NCBI GenBank assembly: GCA_951812625.1
Contig: CATOSP010000001.1
Location: 62,001 to 126,000, forward strand
Direction of reading: 5' to 3'
From: an uncultured Dehalococcoidia bacterium
Lineage (GTDB): Bacteria > Chloroflexota > Dehalococcoidia > Lucifugimonadales > UBA3495
DNA: 64,000 nucleotides
Under the pieces are notes generated by a model. The model saw nothing but the letters and a program-made list of their open reading frames with translations. It searched no databases and was not told the DNA's origin. Below, one piece after another: positions 25,868-34,152 of this stretch. The translations under genes were made by a program, and so were the position numbers. Positions within the stretch are counted from its first letter, which is position 1. Each line of letters starts with the position of its first letter.

Positions 25868-26725
25868 CTACCGCAGGAACTCGTCACGCCAGCGGTTGTA
25901 ATCGTCCTGCCGAGTCACCTGGTTCATCAGATCTCCCGATGCCAGGTTGGGACGTAAGTCTGCGGGGGCTACGCCTTCCCGAAGCGCCTTCAAGGTGTCG
26001 TACACCGACTTCACCATGGCCTGGAAGGACAGGTGCCCCTGCAAAGCTACCCGCACGCCATTGGCGGCGAGATACTCCCGGTCCGCAAGCTCTCCGCTAC
26101 CGCCCGCAATCAGCGGGATGTCCGTCGCCGCGTTGATCGCCTCCAGGTCAGCGCGTGAGTTCACACCGGCCAGGAACATCGCGTCAACGCCCACCTCAGC
26201 GTAGGCATTGGTGCGCCGGATGGCCTCCTCAACCCCAACGACCTGTGCAGCGCTAGTACGTCCAGCGATAACCAAGGACGGGTCCTGCCTTCCCGCCAAC
26301 GCGGCCTTCATCTTGCCCACCCCTTCTTCCAGGGAGATTAGCTGGGCGCCGCCACTACCGAATGGACGCGGAAGAACTGTGTCCTCGATGGTCAGAGCCG
26401 ACACTCCCGCCGTTTCCAGTTCCTCGACGGTGCGCTTGACGTTCATGGCGTTGCCGTAGCCATGGTCCGCGTCCACCATCAGGCTCAGGTTGCCGGCGCG
26501 GCAGATGCGGTGTATCTGCTCGGCGAATTCGGTCAGGGTCAGGACGATTATGTCCGGCGCGCCCAGGACGGTAAACGAGGCGATGGAGCCGGCCAGCATC
26601 CCCACCTCGAAACCCAGGTCTTCGGCTATGCGCGCCGAAATCGGGTCGAAGACCGATGCCGGGTGGACGCATTTGTCCCCGGCCAGAATCGCCCGGTATC
26701 TCTCTCGTCGGTCGGTAAGGTTCAT
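25868..26725 (-). CDS. isocitrate lyase/PEP mutase family enzyme, oxaloacetate-decarboxylase-like
   Basis: The ATG at 26725 follows AAAGGAG by four bases and gives 285 residues. PEP-mutase-superfamily metal and substrate residues are visible in DADHGYGNAMNVKRTVEEL and LTIEDTVLPRPFG. The catalytic-loop cysteine of true isocitrate lyases (KKCGH) is missing. The sequence pattern, including IAGRTSAAQVVGVEEAI, fits the PA4872-type oxaloacetate decarboxylase group better than methylisocitrate lyase. Substrate is likely a 2-oxo dicarboxylate. Confidence 0.8.
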   Translation of the reverse strand: MNLTDRRERYRAILAGDKCVHPASVFDPISARIAEDLGFEVGMLAGSIASFTVLGAPDIIVLTLTEFAEQIHRICRAGNLSLMVDADHGYGNAMNVKRTVEELETAGVSALTIEDTVLPRPFGSGGAQLISLEEGVGKMKAALAGRQDPSLVIAGRTSAAQVVGVEEAIRRTNAYAEVGVDAMFLAGVNSRADLEAINAATDIPLIAGGSGELADREYLAANGVRVALQGHLSFQAMVKSVYDTLKALREGVAPADLRPNLASGDLMNQVTRQDDYNRWRDEFLR

Positions 26726-26820
26726 GTCGCTCCTTTTCTGCGTGATATACTCGCTGTCCCAAGGCCAATACATCGGCCTTCAAACGTGGCCCATTCTAAA
26801 ACATAAGGGGAGATAATCCA

Positions 26821-27003
26821 ATGGACACGGCAAGCGGGGATGCGGCAGGCCGGGAAGGGCAAGCGGTTGAGCAGTGGACTATCCTGCCGGGGACTACCAT
26901 TGGAGGGGAAGTAGGGACTTTCGCGCTGGCCTCGGACGCCAAGCACCACCGCCTGATTCGCGCCGAACTGACGCTGGAACGCAGGCTCAACCCCTGGGGA
27001 TGA
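26821..27003 (+). CDS. small 60-residue hypothetical protein coupled to a DUF429 gene
   Basis: The ATG at 26821 is preceded by AGGGGAGA. The stop TGA overlaps the next start as ATGA, which argues for real translation and coupling. The protein is polar with no recognised domain. It could be a leader peptide that sets DUF429 expression. Confidence 0.4.
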   Translation: MDTASGDAAGREGQAVEQWTILPGTTIGGEVGTFALASDAKHHRLIRAELTLERRLNPWG

Positions 27004-27905
27004 AAGGCATGGTCAAGGTAATTGGGGTGGACTTCAGCGGGGCAATTGAGAAAGGGAGAAAGTCGAACACTTGGATAACCGAGGGGCAGCTTGACGGGAA
27101 CAGGCTAGAAATTACTGGATGCCCGCATCCTATCAAGCGAGACGATCTGACCAAGCGGCTGACAAAACCTGACTACGCTGTAGCGGCGATGGACTTCCCA
27201 TTTTCGGTTCCATTAGCCTTCGCAAAGCATTGGCAGCCCCATGCACGCGAAATGCCTGACCTGTGGAGTGCTGCATACGAGCTTAATGCCCCAAAATGTT
27301 TCAGGTCGACAGTAGACCAATTTGCCCCTACTGTTGCTGATGAAGTTTTGCGCGTTGGAGATATGCACGTACCGGGATGCTACTCCTGTCTACATCGCGC
27401 CCAGCCTAATATGGTGCCGATGACTTTTGAAGGAATGAAACTGTTGCATGTTCTTCGTAAGGCTGGCCGTTTTCATGTTCCGCCACTTCCAAGTCCGACA
27501 ACGGATTCGCCAGTCTTGCTGGAGGTGATGCCAGGAGCGGCCCTTGCAGCTTTTGGTTTGCCTAACAAGGGTTATAAGGGAGGTGCCAAAGCCTGCCAAT
27601 TACGGCAGGAGATTCTGGATACGCTGTCTGGAGCATCGGGTATTGGTCTGCCGAACCTGAATGACTGTCGTAGGAATGACTATCGTGAGCTTTGCCTAAA
27701 ATACCACGATTGTCTTGATTCTGTGGTGGCTGCGGTGGTCGCTGCTCTTTGGTACAACTGCGATGCAGCTTTCAGGAAACCCTCCGACAAGACCGTAACC
27801 GCTATCTCTCGCCCAACATCGACCCGGTGGGCCTCCAAGGAAACCTTGGGTATGCGGGAGGAAGAAGCCGCCCGGCTCGAAGGCTGGATTTACGTACCGA
27901 TCTAA
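27000..27905 (+). CDS. DUF429-like predicted RNase H-fold nuclease
   Basis: The 301 residues begin MKGMVKVIGVDFSGAIEKG, where IGVDFSGA is the first acidic strand of DUF429 proteins. AVAAMDFPFSVP gives the second acidic strand. VLLEVMPGAALAAFGLP with a nearby YKGG, and the C-terminal DSVVAAVVAALW complete the family pattern. DUF429 is predicted to adopt an RNase H-like fold with nuclease activity, which is unproven. I begin at ATG 27000, overlapping the small upstream frame. Codons are more AT-ending than the surrounding genes, suggesting acquisition. Confidence 0.7.
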   Translation: MKGMVKVIGVDFSGAIEKGRKSNTWITEGQLDGNRLEITGCPHPIKRDDLTKRLTKPDYAVAAMDFPFSVPLAFAKHWQPHAREMPDLWSAAYELNAPKCFRSTVDQFAPTVADEVLRVGDMHVPGCYSCLHRAQPNMVPMTFEGMKLLHVLRKAGRFHVPPLPSPTTDSPVLLEVMPGAALAAFGLPNKGYKGGAKACQLRQEILDTLSGASGIGLPNLNDCRRNDYRELCLKYHDCLDSVVAAVVAALWYNCDAAFRKPSDKTVTAISRPTSTRWASKETLGMREEEAARLEGWIYVPI

Positions 27906-27985
27906 CCCCTAGCCACTCCTCGTTGGCCGCTGTAAACTTGCAACCGGCAACCGGCAACCGCAATATGAGCAATGGAGGAACTGTC

Positions 27986-28327
27986 ATGCAGATAGTCCGC
28001 GTTTACTCCGGCGACGATGGTGAATCCCACTTCGAGACCCTTACACCCGACCAGCTTGCCGAGGTTGTGTTTCCCATCGGCACGGGCGAAATCAACCTGA
28101 ACCAACGCACGTCCCCCTCTTTCTCCGACTACCACAACGCGCCCCGGCGTCAGTACGTGGTGAACCTATCCGGTACCGCCGAGTTCGAGGTTGCCGACGG
28201 CACCAAGATACGTATGGTGCCCGGCGATGTGCTGGTGGCCGAAGACCTGACGGGCCATGGCCACATCGCCCGCAGCATAGGCGACGAGTTCCGGGTCTCC
28301 TTGGCCGTTCCTCTAGCCGACAAGTAA
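27986..28327 (+). CDS. cupin-domain protein
   Basis: The ATG at 27986 follows GGAGG by seven bases; an ATG at 27965 is a weaker choice. The 113 residues form one cupin barrel: RRQYVVNLSGTAEFEVADG and MVPGDVLVAEDLTGHGH are motifs 1 and 2. The metal-ligand His pair of motif 1 is absent, but motif 2 keeps His residues. Function is unknown. It is convergent with DUF2851. Confidence 0.65.
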   Translation: MQIVRVYSGDDGESHFETLTPDQLAEVVFPIGTGEINLNQRTSPSFSDYHNAPRRQYVVNLSGTAEFEVADGTKIRMVPGDVLVAEDLTGHGHIARSIGDEFRVSLAVPLADK

Positions 28328-28329
28328 TG

Positions 28330-28387
28330 GAGCAACGCAACCTGCGGCGGGGTTGGTTGACACCATGGAAGAACCCCGCCGTTGCTC
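28330..28387. terminator. Interrupted inverted repeat between convergent cupin and DUF2851 genes
   Basis: CGGCGGGGTT at 28345-28354 pairs perfectly with AACCCCGCCG at 28372-28381, and GAGCAA at 28330-28335 pairs with TTGCTC at 28382-28387 outside it. It begins three bases after the cupin stop and lies 30 bases before the DUF2851 stop, so a bidirectional terminator is likely. No strong U-run is present. Confidence 0.55.
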
Positions 28388-28417
28388 TACCTGTGCCCCG
28401 CTCTTACCCGGCGTCTG

Positions 28418-29692
28418 TCATCCGTTGGTCAGGACATGGTGCAGGTGCAACAGGCCCTGCTGGCGGCGGGCGGTGGAGACAACGGCCTTCCACCCCGGCT
28501 CCAGCAGACGTTCCGCCATTTCCTGGGTAATCTCGTTTTCCTGGCACTTGCCGAACCGGGCGTGAAGTCCCAGGCAGGCTTCAGCTCCCGCAGTATCACC
28601 CTGACCCGCCGCCAGAGCATGGAGGAGGGGCAGGGCAGTATTCACTGCCAGGTCGCGTGCGCGGCCCTGCCCAATGGGAGCACTGCGCTCCCCGGCCTCA
28701 CGCTCCACTACGAGCGCCTCCGTCAGCTTCTTGGGTACGCCTGACCCGGCTTCGCGCCTAAACTCTGCCGCCAGGCCCGATTCAAGGAACCTGTCCACCA
28801 GTCGCGCCGCCCCGGTGATGCGCCGCAGGGGGTGATTGGCGGGTCGTACCCGGAAGCAATGCCACGCCTCCGCCGTCATGGGTCGGCCGAGTCCGCCGGG
28901 AAGTCGTGCTCTACCTCGTTCCGCGTCCTTCCGCGCCAGGCCAGAGAGGTGCAGCAGCCAACCCTCGATGGCTGCTGCCCGCTGGTCCTTCGGAACTTCC
29001 ATGGCGGCGCTGGCCAGTTCAGAGTAGTGTGCTCGCTGGGCCAGGAGGGAGAAGGCGTGCTGGTTATGCTGGTAACCCAGTCCTTCCATCAGTCCCTCAT
29101 ATAGGACCTGATCAGGTGGCTCTTCCTGGAGGAACAGCCCCAACTGTCTGCTGCGGTCCAGGAACCGTAAGTCCCCGGCCTTGTCCAAGAGTTGGCCTGC
29201 TTTCTCGGGTGAGCCGGGGCGGGAAAATCCCCGTTCCTCCAGTAGCTGCCACAAGCCGGGATGCGGACTCGCATCTGCGTGACCCTCAGCCTCCAGCAGC
29301 GGCGCAAGGGAGACGACAGGCGCTTTCCGTCCGCTGGCCAGACCGGTAGAGGCCGACTGCACGTCCAGGGCCGCGTGCAATACCACCCCATTGTAGCGAG
29401 GGTCTTCCGTGTGGCCGTGGGAGTCCCAATCTTGCTGGCGGACGTGAATCTCTACGTCACCATGGACGCGACCCACACCCTCCATCTCCAGTATGGCGTC
29501 GCGGAAGTCGGGACCAGCAGACAGACCAGGCCGCCCCGGGTAGAGCACGCGCACCCGTACGCCCGCGTGGGTGCGGAACCATTCCTGGCGCGCGGCCCGC
29601 CGCTGCCAGAGCCGGGCCAACAGCCGCTCCGGGATGCCGGGGCCTTCGCGGACCATCACCGCTGGCGAATCTGTACTTGGGGTATACTGCAA
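28418..29692 (-). CDS. DUF2851 family protein
   Basis: The 424 residues match DUF2851, a family of unknown function common in Chloroflexota and Bacteroidetes. The N-terminal block includes GLSAGPDFRDAILEMEG, HGDVEIHVRQQDWDSHGH and NGVVLHAALD, all highly conserved in the family and suggestive of a nuclease-like beta-alpha core. The rest is helical. It is monocistronic and divergent from an SDR gene. Confidence 0.75.
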   Translation of the reverse strand: MQYTPSTDSPAVMVREGPGIPERLLARLWQRRAARQEWFRTHAGVRVRVLYPGRPGLSAGPDFRDAILEMEGVGRVHGDVEIHVRQQDWDSHGHTEDPRYNGVVLHAALDVQSASTGLASGRKAPVVSLAPLLEAEGHADASPHPGLWQLLEERGFSRPGSPEKAGQLLDKAGDLRFLDRSRQLGLFLQEEPPDQVLYEGLMEGLGYQHNQHAFSLLAQRAHYSELASAAMEVPKDQRAAAIEGWLLHLSGLARKDAERGRARLPGGLGRPMTAEAWHCFRVRPANHPLRRITGAARLVDRFLESGLAAEFRREAGSGVPKKLTEALVVEREAGERSAPIGQGRARDLAVNTALPLLHALAAGQGDTAGAEACLGLHARFGKCQENEITQEMAERLLEPGWKAVVSTARRQQGLLHLHHVLTNG

Positions 29693-29815
29693 CGGGTCCC
29701 TCTCCCACGTTGGTTGAACAGACCTGTAAACGCGATTATATACGTCTCCTCATTCTCTGACCAACCATCAAGCACAGCTTGCAATCGTATATTCTAGCCG
29801 GAACGGAGGCTTGAC

Positions 29816-30568
29816 ATGAGACTGGAAGGAAGGGTCGCTTTCATCAGCGGCGGGGCGCGAGGCATGGGCGCAGCCGAGGCCCGAATGTTCGCCAGGGAGG
29901 GGGCGATGGTAACCATTGGCGATGTTCTGGAGGAGGAAGGACGGCGGGTTGCCGCAGAGATAGGAGAGGCGGGCGGTCAGGCCATCTTTGTCAGCCTGGA
30001 CGTTACCAGCGAAGCCCAGTGGAACGACGCCATCACTGCCACGGTAGAGCGGTTCGGCGGGTTACACGTGTTGGTCAACAACGCGGGCATCGGCGGCGGG
30101 GGCAACGTGGAGCAGACCACGGAGGCCGAGTGGGACCGTACGATGGACATCAACGCCAAGGGGGTGTTCCTGGGCACCAAGGCCGCCATTCCCGCCATGC
30201 GCCAGTCCGGGGGCGGGTCCATCATCAACATATCGTCCCAGCTTGGCATTGTGGGGGTGGACAACAGTAGTCCCCAGTACCAGGCTTCCAAGGGTGCGGT
30301 GCGGCTGCTGACCAAGGCCACCGCCATCCAATACGCTGGAGAGGGCATCAGGGCCAACTCGGTCCATCCCGGCCCGATCATCACGCCCATGACCGAGGCG
30401 GGACGAGCCGACCAGGAACGTCATGACCTGACCATCTCCCGTATCCCACTGGGCCGCTACGGAGAACCGGATGACGTGGCCTACGGTGTCCTCTTCCTGG
30501 CCAGCGACGAGTCTTCGTTCATGACCGGCAGCGAATTGGTCATTGACGGCGGCTGGGTAGCGCAGTAG
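29816..30568 (+). CDS. SDR-family NAD(P)-dependent oxidoreductase
   Basis: A classical 250-residue SDR. The cofactor loop is SGGARGMGAAEARMFAREG, acid position DVTSEAQW, NNAG motif LVNNAGIGGGG, Ser in INISSQLGIVG and the active Tyr-Lys in YQASKGAVRLLTK. The C-terminus is SELVIDGGWVAQ. It is close in sequence to the SDR at 39375 (near-identical GGARGMGAAEARM and GVLFLASDESSF), so the two are paralogs. Substrate is unknown. Confidence 0.85.
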   Translation: MRLEGRVAFISGGARGMGAAEARMFAREGAMVTIGDVLEEEGRRVAAEIGEAGGQAIFVSLDVTSEAQWNDAITATVERFGGLHVLVNNAGIGGGGNVEQTTEAEWDRTMDINAKGVFLGTKAAIPAMRQSGGGSIINISSQLGIVGVDNSSPQYQASKGAVRLLTKATAIQYAGEGIRANSVHPGPIITPMTEAGRADQERHDLTISRIPLGRYGEPDDVAYGVLFLASDESSFMTGSELVIDGGWVAQ

Positions 30569-30604
30569 GTGCTGAGCCGTCGGTCGTAAGTATAGTCTAC
30601 TGGG

Positions 30605-31573
30605 TCAGGGGGTGAGCAGTATCTTGCCCGTGGTCTCGCGTCCCTCCAGTTGGCGGTGCGCTTCGGCGGCTTCTGACAAGGGCAGGCGCAGGCCAACGTG
30701 CAGGTCAAGCTCTCCGGAGTTCACCCAGGACAGGACCTCGTTGGCGCGTTGCAACAGTTCCTCGCGGGTTGCAGTGTAATCGCCCAGGCTGGGCCGGGTC
30801 AGGAACAGGGAGCCGTTGCGGAGCGCTCCGCTGTCGATGGGCCCCACCGGACCGCTGGCCTGGCCGTAGAGCGCCATGTATCCCCGTCGGCCCAGGCAGT
30901 TCAGTCCCTTGGCGAACGTGGTCTGGCCTACGGCATCGTAGATGATGCGCAGCCCCTCGCCGCCGGTGGCCTTCTTGATCTCTTCCTCGAAGTCCTGGCG
31001 GGTGTAGTATATGACCGTGTCAGCGCCGGCCTGGGTGGCCAATTCCCCCTTTGCCTCGGTGGACACCGTGGTGTACACATGGACTCCCAGTCGCTTCAGC
31101 ATCTGGATGAGCAACAGTCCCATGCCGCCAGCCCCGGCGTGGACCAGGGCCTGGTCTCCGGGGTTCAACCGGGTGATGCCGAATACCAGGAAATGGGCCG
31201 TCATACCCTGGAGCATGGCCGACGCACCGGTAGCGAACTCGGTGCCCTCGGGCAGTCCCACCAGCAGCCAGGCGGGCACAGCGGCCTGTTCGGCGTAGGA
31301 GCCGGTGTGCATGGCATATGCCACCCGTTCGCCAACCGCGACCTCGCTGACGCCCTCGCCCACGGCTGTCACGATGCCCGCAGCCTCCCGGCCCGGTGTC
31401 CAGGGCAGGCTGGCGGGAGGGTTGGTCCCCCGGCGGCTGGAGACGTCGGTGTAGTTGACGCCGATGGAACGGATGTCAACCAGCGCCTCTCCCGGTCCCG
31501 GTACGGGTTCCGGCACATCCTCGTAGCACAACACATCCGGCCCGCCGACTTCGTGTGCTCTGACCGCCTTCAT
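30605..31573 (-). CDS. quinone oxidoreductase-type MDR (zinc-free)
   Basis: The ATG at 31573 follows GAGGAAAG by two bases; MKAVRAHEVGGPDVL is the standard QOR N-terminus. The NADPH loop is HAGAGGMGLLLIQMLKRLG, with YDAVGQTTFAKGLNCLGRRG typical of QOR. Zinc cysteines are absent. At 322 residues it is full length. It follows the PrpD gene by 55 bases on the same strand, so the pair may form an operon. Confidence 0.85.
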   Translation of the reverse strand: MKAVRAHEVGGPDVLCYEDVPEPVPGPGEALVDIRSIGVNYTDVSSRRGTNPPASLPWTPGREAAGIVTAVGEGVSEVAVGERVAYAMHTGSYAEQAAVPAWLLVGLPEGTEFATGASAMLQGMTAHFLVFGITRLNPGDQALVHAGAGGMGLLLIQMLKRLGVHVYTTVSTEAKGELATQAGADTVIYYTRQDFEEEIKKATGGEGLRIIYDAVGQTTFAKGLNCLGRRGYMALYGQASGPVGPIDSGALRNGSLFLTRPSLGDYTATREELLQRANEVLSWVNSGELDLHVGLRLPLSEAAEAHRQLEGRETTGKILLTP

Positions 31574-31628
31574 ATCTTTCCTCCTCACGGTGTTTAGCGG
31601 CTAGCGGTTAGTGACTGGTGAGTATCCA

Positions 31629-32954
31629 TTAGCCGCCAAGAATCGACGCCAGGCCGGTCACATCGGCCACATGTTCCAGGTCCCAGAACTGCTCCAGCGC
31701 GCCATCAATGTGGTCCGGGGGCAGTATGTAGCGGCTGCAATAGAGGAACTTGGCGTCCAGCTCCTCCCGCTCCAGAGGCATCTGGGGGTGGCCCCGGGGG
31801 AACTCCACCCGGTGGTGAAGCTCCCGGCCTCCGGTCAGGGTTACGCTGACCTCGCTGGCCTGAGGCGCGAAGGGTGTCGGCTCCTGGAGTGGGGCGACAG
31901 TTACCCGCTCCATCAGGGCATGGACTTCCGGGGTGGACACCGCCGCGTCGCTGAACTGCTCGAGCAGCGGGTGGCCGTACAACAGGGAAGCGGCCACCAC
32001 GTAATGGATGCTCTCCCTGGCCTCCCAGCCGTTCCGTGGGTTGGCGCAGGCCAGGGCTTCCACTGCGACCGGAGAGGCTTCTACCCGTACCGACTCGACC
32101 TCAGCCGCATCGATGCGGTACTGCTGGGCCAACTGGAGCACCGCATCGATTGAAGCGTGGGCCGAGGTGTTGCAGGCGAAGGGCTTGAGCACTATCCCGG
32201 GGTCTTCCACGCTGTGAGGCGCGCCCAAGTTTGCGAAGAAACGGTCATGTTCACCGGATTCTGCGTCAGTGCCGGAAGGGGCGATCCCCAGGCTGTCGCG
32301 GCCAAAGTCCTCCCGTGCCATAAGGGCGGCCGCTACTCCGTTCATGGCGGACTGACCGCTTCGGGCTGCCATGCCGGGGGAAATCAGCCCAGTCGGGCTG
32401 GGGTCCGGGGAAGAAGCGGCCATGACCATGGCTGCGGCAAGCTGGTCCCTCTCTAGGCCGAGTAATCGTCCCGCCGCCGCTGCCGCCGCGACGCACCCGG
32501 CGGACGCCGTACCCTGCCTGCCGTCTCTGGTACCAGACGTGGACAGCTTGCACAGCAGTTCGCAGCCCAGTGCGAAGGCGTTGAGGACATCGACGCCGGG
32601 GTAGCCGTGCATCTCTCCCAGGGCCATCACGACGGGGAAGACAACGCTGCTCGGGTGGACGCCGCCCTCGGTGGTATCGTCGTCGAAGTCCAGGAGCCGG
32701 ACCATCGCGCCGTTGGCCAGGGAGGAATAGGTCGGGGACGAGCGTAGGCCCATGCCGATGATGGTGCACTTGCCGTTGCCCCGCATTTCCTGGGCGAACC
32801 TGGTCAACGCCAGCCCGTCTGGTTGGGCGGCCCCGGCCAGGCCCACCGCCGCGGCGTTGACCATCATTTCCTTGGATGCCTCGACGACACGGGGAGGGAG
32901 CTGGTCGAAGGAAGTCTGTTCGACCCATGATGCCAGGCGGTGGGCGAAACCCAT
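31629..32954 (-). CDS. MmgE/PrpD family protein
   Basis: This fold catalyses hydration/dehydration of small carboxylates such as 2-methylcitrate or itaconate/cis-aconitate. LLDFDDDTTEGGVHPSSVVFP is the family hallmark (L-D-F-D-D-x4-G-x-H-P), followed by CELLCKLS and the substrate-loop region SPTGLISPGMAARSGQSAMNG. The 441 residues are normal. Its exact substrate is unresolved because no prpC or prpB lies beside it. A strong palindrome lies just upstream. Confidence 0.8.
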   Translation of the reverse strand: MGFAHRLASWVEQTSFDQLPPRVVEASKEMMVNAAAVGLAGAAQPDGLALTRFAQEMRGNGKCTIIGMGLRSSPTYSSLANGAMVRLLDFDDDTTEGGVHPSSVVFPVVMALGEMHGYPGVDVLNAFALGCELLCKLSTSGTRDGRQGTASAGCVAAAAAAGRLLGLERDQLAAAMVMAASSPDPSPTGLISPGMAARSGQSAMNGVAAALMAREDFGRDSLGIAPSGTDAESGEHDRFFANLGAPHSVEDPGIVLKPFACNTSAHASIDAVLQLAQQYRIDAAEVESVRVEASPVAVEALACANPRNGWEARESIHYVVAASLLYGHPLLEQFSDAAVSTPEVHALMERVTVAPLQEPTPFAPQASEVSVTLTGGRELHHRVEFPRGHPQMPLEREELDAKFLYCSRYILPPDHIDGALEQFWDLEHVADVTGLASILGG

Positions 32955-33265
32955 GCGCGTTCTCCACGAGCCAGAGTCCTTTCACGGCCAGCCGTGAAAG
33001 GATACTATCCGCGCATCGGCCACGCAACGCCCGGGCGATTGGTCCTGGCCTTCCGGGTTGGGTGGCCTGGTCAACTGAGGATGGGTGGTGGATACGCGAT
33101 TTCGCAGCAATAACGGTGGGGCGGGGGTAAAGGCAGATGAATGCAACGCTGCCTTTGGCGTGCCGCAATTGCGTTGCTTATGACTGTAGCTTATCATTAG
33201 AAGTAATTCATTCATTGAGTGTGAAAGACCTGCCGGGAATCCTCGGCGAGAGGAGTTGCAGACGT
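32955..33265. other. Divergent regulatory region between PrpD-like and enoyl-CoA hydratase genes
   Basis: This 311-base stretch contains the palindrome at 32977-33002 and nothing else I can assign. An open frame from 33137 leading into the hydratase has no ribosome-binding site and no homology. Confidence 0.5.
32977..33002. promoter_or_regulatory. Near-perfect palindromic operator candidate
   Basis: TCCTTTCACGGC at 32977-32988 and GCCGTGAAAGGA at 32991-33002 are perfect inverted repeats around a 2-base centre. It lies 22 bases upstream of the PrpD-like start in a divergent promoter region. Size and symmetry fit a TetR- or GntR-type dimer site; no regulator gene is adjacent. Confidence 0.5.
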
Positions 33266-34039
33266 ATGAACTACGAGGCCATCAAGATTGATCAGGAGGA
33301 CCGGGTGGCCATCATTACCCTGAACCGCCCCGAGGTGCTCAATGCGCTGAACTTCAAGCTGGTCACCGAACTCGACGAGGCCATCGGTGATATAGAGGGG
33401 GACGACGGCATCGGGGCTATAGTCATCACCGGATCCGGGGAGAGGGCATTCTCCGCTGGCGCGGACATCCACGAAAATCGGGAACTGGGCGACGAGGAGA
33501 GGGAGGCCATCACGGCGCAGCGGAACGAGTACACGTGGCGTCTGGCCACGTCTTCCAAGCCTATCATCGGGGCCATCAACGGCCTGTGCTATGGCGGCGG
33601 CACGGTGATGGCCACCTCCATGGACATGCTGGTGGGATGCGAACGCACGAGCTTCCGTTTCCTGGCCGTGAATTACGGACAGATGAATGCCACGTGGAGC
33701 CTGCCGACCATGGTGGGCTGGCCCAAAGCCAAGGAATTGCTCTACAGCGGCAGGGAGGTATTTGCAGAGGAAGCGTACCGCATCGGCCTGCTGAACCACA
33801 TGGTGCCATCGGGGGAACTGATGGACAAGGCGGTCGAGGTCGGCGCGAGCATTGCCAAGAACCGTGTCGAGGGAGTGGCCAACATAAAGCAGATGCTCCT
33901 GGAACACACCGGGCTTTCCCTGGAAGAACAGTACCGGAACGAGATTGGCGCCCGCTCCGGACGGTTCAGGGGTCTCTCCGTCGAGGAAGGCTTCAAGGAC
34001 TTCCTCGACCGCAAGGGGCGCAAGCCGAGGGTGTCCTGA
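33266..34039 (+). CDS. enoyl-CoA hydratase/isomerase family protein
   Basis: The ATG at 33266 follows AGAGGAG by about nine bases and gives 257 residues beginning MNYEAIKIDQEDRVAIITLN. The oxyanion-hole segments are GERAFSAGADIHE and INGLCYGGGTVM. The usual catalytic Glu pair is not obvious, because the helix reads NYGQMNATWSLPTMVGWPKA, so hydratase activity is uncertain and isomerase or hydrolase activity is possible. It ends at a strong terminator. Confidence 0.8.
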   Translation: MNYEAIKIDQEDRVAIITLNRPEVLNALNFKLVTELDEAIGDIEGDDGIGAIVITGSGERAFSAGADIHENRELGDEEREAITAQRNEYTWRLATSSKPIIGAINGLCYGGGTVMATSMDMLVGCERTSFRFLAVNYGQMNATWSLPTMVGWPKAKELLYSGREVFAEEAYRIGLLNHMVPSGELMDKAVEVGASIAKNRVEGVANIKQMLLEHTGLSLEEQYRNEIGARSGRFRGLSVEEGFKDFLDRKGRKPRVS

Positions 34040-34072
34040 GCAACCCGGTCCCAGTCAACTAACGTTACAAGT

Positions 34073-34115
34073 AAAAGCTCCTGTCCCCGGCGTCTATACC
34101 GGGGACAGGAGTTTT
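34073..34115 (+). terminator. Rho-independent terminator of the enoyl-CoA hydratase gene
   Basis: CTCCTGTCCCCGG (34078-34090) pairs with CCGGGGACAGGAG (34099-34111) around an 8-base loop, flanked by AAAA before and TTTT after. It lies 34 bases past the stop and could work in both directions. Confidence 0.9.
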
Positions 34116-34152
34116 CGGATTTGGCGCTCAGAGAGGGAAAGCAGTCGCCAAC

